A stretch of 8,153 bases of DNA from JADHUC01 sp964617665 (GTDB lineage Bacteria > Planctomycetota > Planctomycetia > Pirellulales > Pirellulaceae): positions 1-8,153 of the forward strand of contig CAZUAH010000603.1 of assembly GCA_964617665.1 (NCBI GenBank), given 5' to 3'. This document shows, piece after piece, positions 1 to 5,982 of this stretch. The position numbers and the translations under genes are program-made. How positions within the stretch are numbered: position 1 is the stretch's first letter; every line of letters starts with the position of its first letter. The notes below the pieces were generated by a model that was not told where the DNA came from, made no database searches, and saw nothing but the letters and a program-made list of their open reading frames with translations.

Positions 1-1256
1 GGCGAGAACTTGTATGGCGCATGCCCATCGACGGCAGCCGCCATCATCGGTTTCTCTTCGTCCCCGTTCCACATTAGTTTCAGCCAGGTGTTGGCGATCC
101 GCGTCATGTCTTCGTCAGTGAAGACAACACCGCGCCGAGCCGCTACCACGGCCAAACTCATGGTCAACGAGGCGTGGCTGGTGTCTTCGTAGCCCGAATG
201 GTCCGGCTGGCCGTATTCGATCCAGTCCCAGTAGTGCCAGCGGTACGCGTTGTTCTTTTTGTCCAGTTCCTGGTGGCTGTGAAAGTAGCGGACCATCTGT
301 TCGGCACGCCGTCCCATCAGCGGATGGGCGCCCTCAAGATCCTTCAACACGAGCCATGCCCGGGCCAGTGCCGCGAACTGATTGTGCGGCATGATCCGGT
401 TCGGGTAGCGATCGGTCTGTTTGGGCTCGAAGCGATAACCCCCGCCCAACTCGCCCATGTCCAGCCAGTCCTGCTCGTTCTTCTCGAACACGTGCTTGTT
501 GATGAACACCAGGAACTTCTCGGCATCTGTCCCGAATCGGTCCCGCAGTTCGGGCCGAGTCTTCACGGCTTCGATGAACAAAGCCGCCGGATAGACCAAC
601 ATTCCCTGATGCACGGCGAACTCGATCGGTTCAGGCGCGATCGTGCGGACCATGAAGCGGTCGCCCTGGTGAGGCTGACCATTGATCGTGAAGCGAAACG
701 GCGCGATCTGAGAAATTGTTGCGCCGTCTTTGTAGGCGACGTTGGCTACGAAGGCCTCGCGCACGTCCCAGTCGAGAATACGGAACTGATCCGGCCCCCT
801 GTGAAACTCGATGATGTAGGTATGCCCTGTACACTTGGAGGCCGCCTTGCCGTTCTTGTTCTTCTGATATGCCGGCGTGATGTCGGCCTTCGAGACGTTG
901 TGCAGTCGCTCGGCGCGGGCCACGGCGCAGGAGTAGGTCTTAGTGTTCCAGCTAAGAAAGCCGTCGCCGTCGGGATCGGACGCGGAGGCCATGATCCGCT
1001 GGAAATGCTCGCGAATCTTGTCCAGCCAATAGACGTCCTCAGTCGCCTCCCACATCTGGGCATAGTTTTGGATCACGGCACCTTCACCCCAACCTAGCGT
1101 GCCCGAGTCGGCGCTTTCGGAGAAGCCCTTCCCCTCGTTGCGAGTCAAGTCGTACGTCTTGTACGCCTCGGCTAGTTTGGGCACGTTCAACTGCGCCGAT
1201 ACGATGCCGGCATTTGCGATCAGAATCGTTGCCGCGAAACACAAATCTCGTTTCAT
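1..1256 (-). CDS. Secreted (alpha/alpha) toroid-like protein, possible glycan-active enzyme (3' end outside window)
   Basis: An uninterrupted frame runs from ATG at 1256 to the window edge; 418 residues are visible and the C-terminus is missing. The start has an AAGGA ribosome site a few bases upstream. The N-terminus is a signal peptide (MKR, a hydrophobic run, then VSA before Q22). The mature part is rich in amphipathic helices and aromatic pairs, in the manner of six-hairpin (alpha/alpha) toroids of glycoside hydrolases, lyases and C5-epimerases: W56-G-E-G near 56-59, a helix pair at 60-91, YRWHYWDW at 338-345 and HSGYEDTSHASL at 353-364. The stretch D94-P-D-G-D-G at 94-99 has the DxDxDG spacing of an EF-hand-type calcium loop. 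I do not recognise a specific family, so enzyme class and substrate are open. It is the last visible gene of the minus-strand group, 172 bases beyond the peptidase gene, with a palindromic element in that gap. A non-enzymatic binding role is possible. Confidence 0.8.
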   Translation of the reverse strand, partial: MKRDLCFAATILIANAGIVSAQLNVPKLAEAYKTYDLTRNEGKGFSESADSGTLGWGEGAVIQNYAQMWEATEDVYWLDKIREHFQRIMASASDPDGDGFLSWNTKTYSCAVARAERLHNVSKADITPAYQKNKNGKAASKCTGHTYIIEFHRGPDQFRILDWDVREAFVANVAYKDGATISQIAPFRFTINGQPHQGDRFMVRTIAPEPIEFAVHQGMLVYPAALFIEAVKTRPELRDRFGTDAEKFLVFINKHVFEKNEQDWLDMGELGGGYRFEPKQTDRYPNRIMPHNQFAALARAWLVLKDLEGAHPLMGRRAEQMVRYFHSHQELDKKNNAYRWHYWDWIEYGQPDHSGYEDTSHASLTMSLAVVAARRGVVFTDEDMTRIANTWLKLMWNGDEEKPMMAAAVDGHAPYKFS

Positions 1257-1326
1257 TGGATATTCCTTTTGCGGTGCTGTAACTTTGTCTCATAATGGAC
1301 GATGCAAACCATTCGAACAGGGCCTT

Positions 1327-1423
1327 GTCTCAAAACGAAAAGATCCTCACCCTATCCCTCTCCCGCAAACGGGAGAGGGGACAAGCGGAGCCGCTACGCG
1401 GCCAGTTTTGTACGTTTCGAGAC
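1327..1423. repeat. Nested palindromic intergenic element (REP/MITE-like)
   Basis: Three inverted repeats are stacked in the gap between two genes. The outer arms are imperfect: GTCTCAAAACGAAAA at 1327-1341 faces TTTTGTACGTTTCGAGAC at 1406-1423 and differs by one base and a three-base gap. Inside is a perfect 10-bp stem, CCCTCTCCCG (1356-1365) with CGGGAGAGGG (1370-1379) and a CAAA loop, preceded by CTCACCCTAT. A smaller stem GCCGC/GCGGC lies at 1390-1402. The core resembles the dispersed CTCTCCCG...CGGGAGAG intergenic palindromes seen in many high-GC bacteria. The strong stem is not followed directly by a T-run on either strand, so it is not a textbook terminator, although it could stabilise or attenuate the transcript between the peptidase and toroid genes. 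Copy number cannot be judged from one window. Confidence 0.75.
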
Positions 1424-1428
1424 AAAAC

Positions 1429-2910
1429 CTAGCGAGGGCCGACGCGAACGTCCAGTTTGTCCACGGCCCATTGTCCGTCGTCGTTGGTTCGGCGAACGGT
1501 GACGATGTAGTAGCCTGGTTTCTCGAAGCGATGTTTGGTCGTGGCATAACCATCTTTGTTGCGATGATTGACCGCCCCGTCCGATCGCGTGCGGGCTGTG
1601 GGGCTGCCGTCGCCGAAATCCCAGATTTCGTCGCCTCGTACCGGTTTGAAGCGGAAGGAGCGGACGAGGAAGCTCACATCGTCGCCAGCACGAATGTTCT
1701 TCGTCGGCCAGTGGGACGCGTGCAGATAACAGCGGCCGAGTGGAGGAACGTCGGGATCGGCCGCGGTGACCTTTCCGAAATCGTAATCCACGTTTCCATC
1801 TGCATCGGTCACCTTCAACGTCGGCCGGTATCGACCCGACTTCGCGAACACGTGTTCGACTTTCGCGCCGGTCGCCTTCGTCCCGTCGTCGAAGGTCCAC
1901 TCGAATTTCATGCCGTCGCGCCCCGCTGCGGACCAGCTTCGGCTGCCGTCCAGCAGCATAGGCTTGCCGACGACGCCGAGAATCTGAGGCCGAGCTACGG
2001 CAATGACCGGCTCGTTGTTCTTCGCCTGATAGACCTGATGAAGAAAGGCATACATGCTGTCCGAGCCGTACTTGCCATTCTCCTGGGGGCGAATCAACTC
2101 GAAATGCAGATGCGACCAACCGCCGCTACCGCCTTCCTTGCCCAGAACGCCGATCTGCTGGCCGATGGAGACCTTGCCACCGACTTGAACGGAAGCGTCA
2201 ATCGAATCGAAATGGCTGTACCGATAGTACCAGCCTCGAGGATCGCGAAGATAAACGACATCGTAGCGCGGTCGGACGCACTCGGGAACGTCGTCGCTCG
2301 ACTTGCCACGAGCCGAAACGACAACACCGTCGGTCGCTGCATAGATGGGGACAATGCGGTCGGCGCCGCCGAAATCGAAGCCTTGATGGTAGTAGACCCG
2401 CTCTGGCCCGTACAGTTCGCCGTCGCCGATCTCGTTGTCGAAAAGTGTGCTCGCGGCGCCCCAGCGCTGCTCGACCGGATAATGAAACGTACCGGGCTGG
2501 ATGAACGGACCCTCTTTCGGCCAGACACGAAATCTCGTGTCGCGCTCTATTGACCAGAAATTGGAGTAGGAACGCAAGTAGCCCTTAATCACTGGACAAT
2601 CAATCCGTACGCCGCCCAGTTCCGTAGGCAAATGATACGTCGCGCAAGGAAGGACACCGCGAACGCCGTTTACTTCTACGGTCACCTCGGCACCCCGAAG
2701 AGCGTTGCGGACTGGATCGCGATTCTCTCTGACTTCAAGAAGTCGGACCGTCGCCTTCGTTCCATCTGCCGAGGTCACCTCGCGAGACTGGCCGACATCA
2801 AGATCGACGGAACAGAAAAGGGCATCCAATCGCGGTTCGTCGCTGCCGATAGCCGGCAGCGAGACGAACAACAGACAGCAGAACACAGGTGCAAGGAATT
2901 GCCATTTCAT
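1429..2910 (-). CDS. Secreted M23 (LytM-type) metallopeptidase with two PKD domains
   Basis: This 493-residue exported protein probably hydrolyses peptide cross-links in peptidoglycan or another glycine-rich target. It has a signal peptide (about 1-23), an unassigned cysteine-containing N-terminal region (24-150), an M23 domain (about 165-275) and two PKD-like beta domains (about 300-383 and 396-491). All LytM-type residues are present: H175 and D179 in HQGFD, H233 in YSHFD, and H267/H269 in HLHFEL. By family knowledge H175, D179 and H269 bind zinc, and H233 and H267 assist catalysis. The PKD domains show WTFDDG (338-343) and WDFGDG (430-435), each followed by a V-F or R-F plus G-Y/R-Y strand pattern. 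The ATG has GGAG about nine bases upstream and leads straight into the signal peptide, which supports the start. It lies 58 bases after the esterase gene and is probably cotranscribed with it. PKD domains often mediate surface or polysaccharide contact, so a function outside the organism's own wall is possible. Confidence 0.92.
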   Translation of the reverse strand: MKWQFLAPVFCCLLFVSLPAIGSDEPRLDALFCSVDLDVGQSREVTSADGTKATVRLLEVRENRDPVRNALRGAEVTVEVNGVRGVLPCATYHLPTELGGVRIDCPVIKGYLRSYSNFWSIERDTRFRVWPKEGPFIQPGTFHYPVEQRWGAASTLFDNEIGDGELYGPERVYYHQGFDFGGADRIVPIYAATDGVVVSARGKSSDDVPECVRPRYDVVYLRDPRGWYYRYSHFDSIDASVQVGGKVSIGQQIGVLGKEGGSGGWSHLHFELIRPQENGKYGSDSMYAFLHQVYQAKNNEPVIAVARPQILGVVGKPMLLDGSRSWSAAGRDGMKFEWTFDDGTKATGAKVEHVFAKSGRYRPTLKVTDADGNVDYDFGKVTAADPDVPPLGRCYLHASHWPTKNIRAGDDVSFLVRSFRFKPVRGDEIWDFGDGSPTARTRSDGAVNHRNKDGYATTKHRFEKPGYYIVTVRRTNDDGQWAVDKLDVRVGPR

Positions 2911-2945
2911 CGCGCGAACTCCAGAAATGAATCGGAACTTACGTG

Positions 2946-2965
2946 GCCGTTCGTTTGCCGTTCGT
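2946..2965. repeat. Short tandem direct repeat after the esterase stop codon
   Basis: The nine-base unit GCCGTTCGT occurs at 2946-2954 and again at 2957-2965, an 11-base period, close to one helical turn. It fills much of the 58-base gap between the esterase stop and the peptidase start. On the transcribed minus strand the unit reads ACGAACGGC. It could be a protein-binding pair or simple chance duplication; there is no stem-loop with a T-run here, which fits read-through from the esterase gene into the peptidase gene. Confidence 0.4.
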
Positions 2966-2968
2966 GGC

Positions 2969-4174
2969 CTAGTCGGCCTCGGGACGCTTTTGAAGAAAAT
3001 GCTCGAAGAATGCGTAGATCACCGCGTTCGACTCCGGATTGGGCGAGTGCTTCGGGCGGTTGGTCATGCCAACACGGTGCTCGTGTCCGAGCAATTTGTT
3101 GATCGCCACCAGATGGTTCAAGGCTTGCCACCGCGACGGCGGGTCTACCGCGCCGCCGGATACAAGAAACGGCCGCGGCGCGAGCAACGCGTGCAGTTCG
3201 TGCAAGTCGCGTCCCTGTTCAAGCAGCTTCGGGTAAAGGCCATGCGCCGGGTTCTCCACGGTGATCACTCCTCGCTTGCGCCAAGGACGCGGATGCCAGC
3301 CGAGATACCACGGTTCCCAGTAGTTCACGCTCGGATGGGTGTCGAACATGATGCCGGGGTCGGAAACGGCGACCGCTGCGAACCGGTCGAACAAACATCC
3401 GGCGAACATCGCCCATTTGCCACCGAACGAGTGCCCGACGACGCCGATGCGTTGGGGATCCACCTCAGGACGGCTCGCCAGAACATGCCATGAATTGGCT
3501 GCTGCGCACCCCAACATCGAAAGCGGTTGTACTTTGGCGTCGTCAATGTCGGGATAGTAAAGCGCGTAGGTCCTTGCGGCCGTCGCCTCGGTCGTGCCGA
3601 TCGAAAGGGCGACGAATCCGCGTCGGGCCAGTTGATAGGCGAAATCGCGATGCTCGCCCTGCAGCCCAACGGCGGTTTCTGGTTCGTAGTAGACGGTCAG
3701 GATAGCCGGTCGCTTGCCGTCTCCGGCGGGGATCAGCAAATAGCCAGTTGTGAATTCGTGCGGAGCCCACTTGAAACGGACCTGTAGCTGCTCGAAATTC
3801 TCGCGGCGTTCTGCCTTCAGAACTTCTACGTCTGGCTCCGTGATCAGCGGTGGCCATGGGCCCAATAGCTCATTCCAGTCGTTGAGGATCTCCGCGCGCC
3901 GACGTTGCCAGTCGTCCGGCGTGCGGACGATGCTCCCGTCGGCAAACCGCAGCGGCGAGCGATAGTCGCCAAAATCGTCTTTCCATTCCGCTGGTGGCGA
4001 GAAGAACGATGCAATCTGTTTCCAGGAATCCTGCGCCTGGCACAAATCAGGTTTCCCACACACACAAGTCACGATTCCCATCACGATCAAGAGAAACAGC
4101 CACGACCTTCGTTGGCATGCTTGACGGCCTGACCCTGGTAAGTTGTGCGTCTTTCCTGCATCTGTGGTCATCAT
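2969..4174 (-). CDS. Secreted alpha/beta hydrolase, CE15/acetyl-xylan-esterase-like
   Basis: This 401-residue exported serine hydrolase probably cleaves an ester on a carbohydrate or other extracellular substrate. I place the start at the ATG at 4174: it has GGAG at the proper distance (4183-4186), whereas the longer frame would begin with a GTG at 4195 that has no such site. The N-terminus has a basic stretch (RR near 22-23), a hydrophobic core (about 24-40) and a likely cleavage after CQAQ near 48. The nucleophile elbow GHSFGG places Ser249 as nucleophile; His376 in KHSPN near the C-terminus is the probable catalytic histidine. The acid is either Asp272 (SDPG) or Asp344 (AVDP). The HELHALLAPRPFLVSGG segment is typical of CE15-like and acetyl-xylan-esterase-like proteins, and RRGFVALS fits the core fold. 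It appears to be the first gene of the minus-strand group, 58 bases ahead of the peptidase. The substrate is not determined; a dienelactone-hydrolase-like peptidase or lipase cannot be excluded. Confidence 0.88.
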   Translation of the reverse strand: MMTTDAGKTHNLPGSGRQACQRRSWLFLLIVMGIVTCVCGKPDLCQAQDSWKQIASFFSPPAEWKDDFGDYRSPLRFADGSIVRTPDDWQRRRAEILNDWNELLGPWPPLITEPDVEVLKAERRENFEQLQVRFKWAPHEFTTGYLLIPAGDGKRPAILTVYYEPETAVGLQGEHRDFAYQLARRGFVALSIGTTEATAARTYALYYPDIDDAKVQPLSMLGCAAANSWHVLASRPEVDPQRIGVVGHSFGGKWAMFAGCLFDRFAAVAVSDPGIMFDTHPSVNYWEPWYLGWHPRPWRKRGVITVENPAHGLYPKLLEQGRDLHELHALLAPRPFLVSGGAVDPPSRWQALNHLVAINKLLGHEHRVGMTNRPKHSPNPESNAVIYAFFEHFLQKRPEAD

Positions 4175-4429
4175 CGAGTATACTCCAGAATTCACGGACT
4201 TATCGTGTCATCCATCGTAGCTGTTCACGATGCCCGGCGAAACAACTGGCGATGTTGATTGCTGACAAATGCCCATGTCACACCACGAAGCATGTCGGCG
4301 ATGGTCGCGGCATTCTGTGGCACCGAGCGAGAGAACGGGATAGAATCGCGAGTGAAAGGTGCCTGCAAGGAGAGCGCAGCGCGACGATGAACCAATGCAG
4401 CCAGCCCGCTGACGATTGGAGAGAACAAT
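4175..4429. promoter_or_regulatory. Divergent intergenic region expected to carry both promoters
   Basis: These 255 bases separate the divergent esterase and deacetylase-like genes and contain no convincing gene. Both genes must be transcribed outwards from here unless promoters lie inside coding sequence. TAGAAT at 4341-4346 on the plus strand resembles a -10 hexamer, but the region 16-18 bases upstream (around TGGCAC at 4318) is a poor -35 match. No clear sigma-70 pair was found on the minus strand. Promoter positions are therefore unassigned. Confidence 0.45.
4176..4186 (-). promoter_or_regulatory. Esterase ribosome binding site embedded in a 10-bp palindrome
   Basis: On the minus strand GGAG (4186-4183) lies eight bases before the ATG at 4174, which decides that start over the upstream GTG. 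The perfect palindrome GAGTATACTC (4176-4185) overlaps it, so three of the four Shine-Dalgarno bases are part of the palindrome. It may be a small operator, a self-complementary RNA site, or chance. Confidence 0.5.
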
Positions 4430-5950
4430 ATGTTCACGCGAAGGCGATTCTTGGCGACCACGGCTGGCGTACCGTTGTTGTGCAACTGCCAACCTACCTT
4501 TGCGATGGCGGACGGGGCGACGATCTCGCCCGCCGCAGAAAGCCAACAGAGCATGAAAGTCATCCTCTCGTTCGCAACCGAGGTGGCGCATCTGCCGAGA
4601 GACTACGAGCATATCAAAGCGGTGGCTGAATTCTTGACCGAAGAAGGATCGGTCGGCAACTTCCACCTGACCGGAGATTATGCCCGAGCATTGAAACGCC
4701 GCGGCAAGTCGGACGTGGTCAAGGCACTGGCGAACCATGAGATCGGCTATCACTGCAACCACCACGGTGCGTCACCATTCATGGCCGGGTACCTGGAGAC
4801 GATGGATTGGCGCGACGGCGTGTCCGAGTGGTGCACGCACGAGTTGCCGGGGCTGAGCGTAGTCGAGGAACTCTTCGGGCGGCGACCGACTTACTATACG
4901 ACGGAGTTTGCCAAGGCCCCGCAGGCCGTCTATGCCAGTTGGCAGGCTGGTCTGCCGACGACCGGCTATCTGCTGGTGCCGACCCGAGGACACGGGGCGG
5001 TGTGGTACTGCAACAGCTTCGTGCCGAATTCCGAGAATCTGACCGGTTTGGAGGGCGTTCCCACTCCCGACATGGATCTGGAACAGCGTTTTCGGAGCAA
5101 GTTCGACAGATTCGAGGAGAAGCTCAAAAACCAGAAGACGGATCTGTTGAGAGTGATTCAGCATTCGTACAAGACCTACGCGGTGAGGCCGTTCAAGCGT
5201 ACGCCACCGAGGACGTACCAGGATGGCAGCCTCTACTACGAGGATTTTCCTCGGTACATGGACATCCATCCCGAGGCGACATTGCGAGAGGGCTTCGAAA
5301 TATTCAAGCGTGCGGTCAAGTACTACGCCGAGCGGGCTGAATTCGTCTCGTTTTCCGCGTATCGCGACCGTTTTCGTGATAACCAGGGACAGTGGCTGGG
5401 CTTGCGTGAACTGGATAAAATTCGTGAGCTGCTCAGCGAACGCCTGGACGCTTACGTGGGCGACGCGCTGTCGGTGTCCCCGGCCGAAGCGTTCGGAATG
5501 CTTGTCCGAGTCCTGCGTACGTACCATGAAGATGGTGCGCTGCCCGAAAAGGTCTTCATGCGGAACGTGATTGGACCGACTTCATTGATTCCCGACACAC
5601 TTAAGGATGGTATGGTAAGATCTTCGGCGATATTCCAGGCCCTGCGTTCGATTGACCGAGCGCTTGACGGCGACCTTTCCGTCCCATCTTCGATAGAGAT
5701 CGATGGTATCACGGTCGGCCCGGGACAGATGCTTCGCGGCCTGCGGAATCTATATGCGGCGGCTAGGACGAGACAGACGCCGGAATCGGTCGAACTGTCC
5801 GGCCCCAACTTGCCCGTTGTCGCGGACGAGTCGTTCTTTGCGCAAGAGACGTTCACCCGCGAGATTTATCCGGAAGGCTTCGAAGGACGCAACATCTGCA
5901 AGATGTGCCGTCTCCAGTCCTGGAGCTGGAAGCCGGCGGTGAGAGTTTGA
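4430..5950 (+). CDS. Tat-exported NodB-like polysaccharide deacetylase-family protein with PMBR-like repeats
   Basis: This 506-residue protein starts at an ATG with GGAGAG six bases upstream (4418-4423). TRRRFLATTAG at 3-13 is a twin-arginine signal. Residues about 42-315 look like a NodB-type barrel: strand KVILSFATE (43-51), then ANHEIGYHCNHHG (101-113), where H108 and H112 match the HxxxH metal pair of NodB deacetylases. The usual first motif TFDD is degenerate: the aligned stretch is SFATE, leaving E51 as the only acidic candidate and no clear catalytic aspartate, so it may be a variant enzyme or a binding protein. Residues about 346-385 and 396-445 look like two repeats, each a helix followed by LPEKVFMRNVIGP or VPSSIEIDGITVGPGQML, resembling pseudomurein-binding repeats. 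The tail ends with C490-K-M-C493 and QSWSWKP. It precedes the GHL10 gene by 32 bases and probably shares its transcript. Family assignment is good; activity is uncertain. Confidence 0.85.
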   Translation: MFTRRRFLATTAGVPLLCNCQPTFAMADGATISPAAESQQSMKVILSFATEVAHLPRDYEHIKAVAEFLTEEGSVGNFHLTGDYARALKRRGKSDVVKALANHEIGYHCNHHGASPFMAGYLETMDWRDGVSEWCTHELPGLSVVEELFGRRPTYYTTEFAKAPQAVYASWQAGLPTTGYLLVPTRGHGAVWYCNSFVPNSENLTGLEGVPTPDMDLEQRFRSKFDRFEEKLKNQKTDLLRVIQHSYKTYAVRPFKRTPPRTYQDGSLYYEDFPRYMDIHPEATLREGFEIFKRAVKYYAERAEFVSFSAYRDRFRDNQGQWLGLRELDKIRELLSERLDAYVGDALSVSPAEAFGMLVRVLRTYHEDGALPEKVFMRNVIGPTSLIPDTLKDGMVRSSAIFQALRSIDRALDGDLSVPSSIEIDGITVGPGQMLRGLRNLYAAARTRQTPESVELSGPNLPVVADESFFAQETFTREIYPEGFEGRNICKMCRLQSWSWKPAVRV

Positions 5951-5966
5951 TGAGTCAGTAACTCGT

Positions 5967-5976
5967 AAGGAGAGAG
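5967..5976 (+). promoter_or_regulatory. Strong Shine-Dalgarno for the GHL10 gene
   Basis: AAGGAGAGAG lies in the 32-base gap before the ATG at 5983. An in-frame TAA at 5959-5961 rules out any start further upstream, so this site and ATG fix the N-terminus. No terminator-like stem is seen in the gap, which supports cotranscription with the deacetylase-like gene. Confidence 0.7.
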
Positions 5977-5982
5977 GCAACC

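Noticed and set aside
174..1097. Plus-strand open frame of 307 codons opposite the toroid-like gene
   Set aside because: The opposite strand has a signal peptide, ribosome site and uninterrupted frame to the window edge; the plus-strand product has no coherent motif.
1356..1379. Strong hairpin as an intrinsic terminator of the peptidase gene
   Set aside because: On the transcribed minus strand the stem is followed by ATAGGGTGAGG before any T-rich stretch, so the T-run needed for intrinsic termination is not adjacent.
1099..2553. Long plus-strand open frame of 484 codons opposite the peptidase gene
   Set aside because: It runs antisense to a protein with intact M23 and PKD motifs, crosses the palindromic intergenic element and shows no recognisable domain; it is a product of GC-rich codon bias on the other strand.
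4318..4346. TGGCAC followed by TAGAAT as a possible sigma-54 or sigma-70 promoter
   Set aside because: There is no TTGC element at sigma-54 spacing after TGGCAC, and TGGCAC is a poor -35 hexamer, so neither promoter type is supported.
4387..4629. Upstream ATG with AAGGAG 14 bases before it, overlapping the deacetylase-like gene in another frame
   Set aside because: The spacing is too long for a good ribosome site and the encoded sequence is a shadow of the real frame; the ATG at 4430 has the better site and a Tat signal.
4208..4765. Minus-strand frame of 185 codons covering the divergent gap and the start of the deacetylase-like gene
   Set aside because: It overlaps a well-supported Tat signal peptide and barrel on the plus strand and has no recognisable domain.
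5950..5961. Three-codon ORF (ATG AGT CAG TAA) overlapping the deacetylase-like stop codon as TGATG
   Set aside because: Too short to mean much and without a dedicated ribosome site; probably chance, though it could in principle assist re-initiation.
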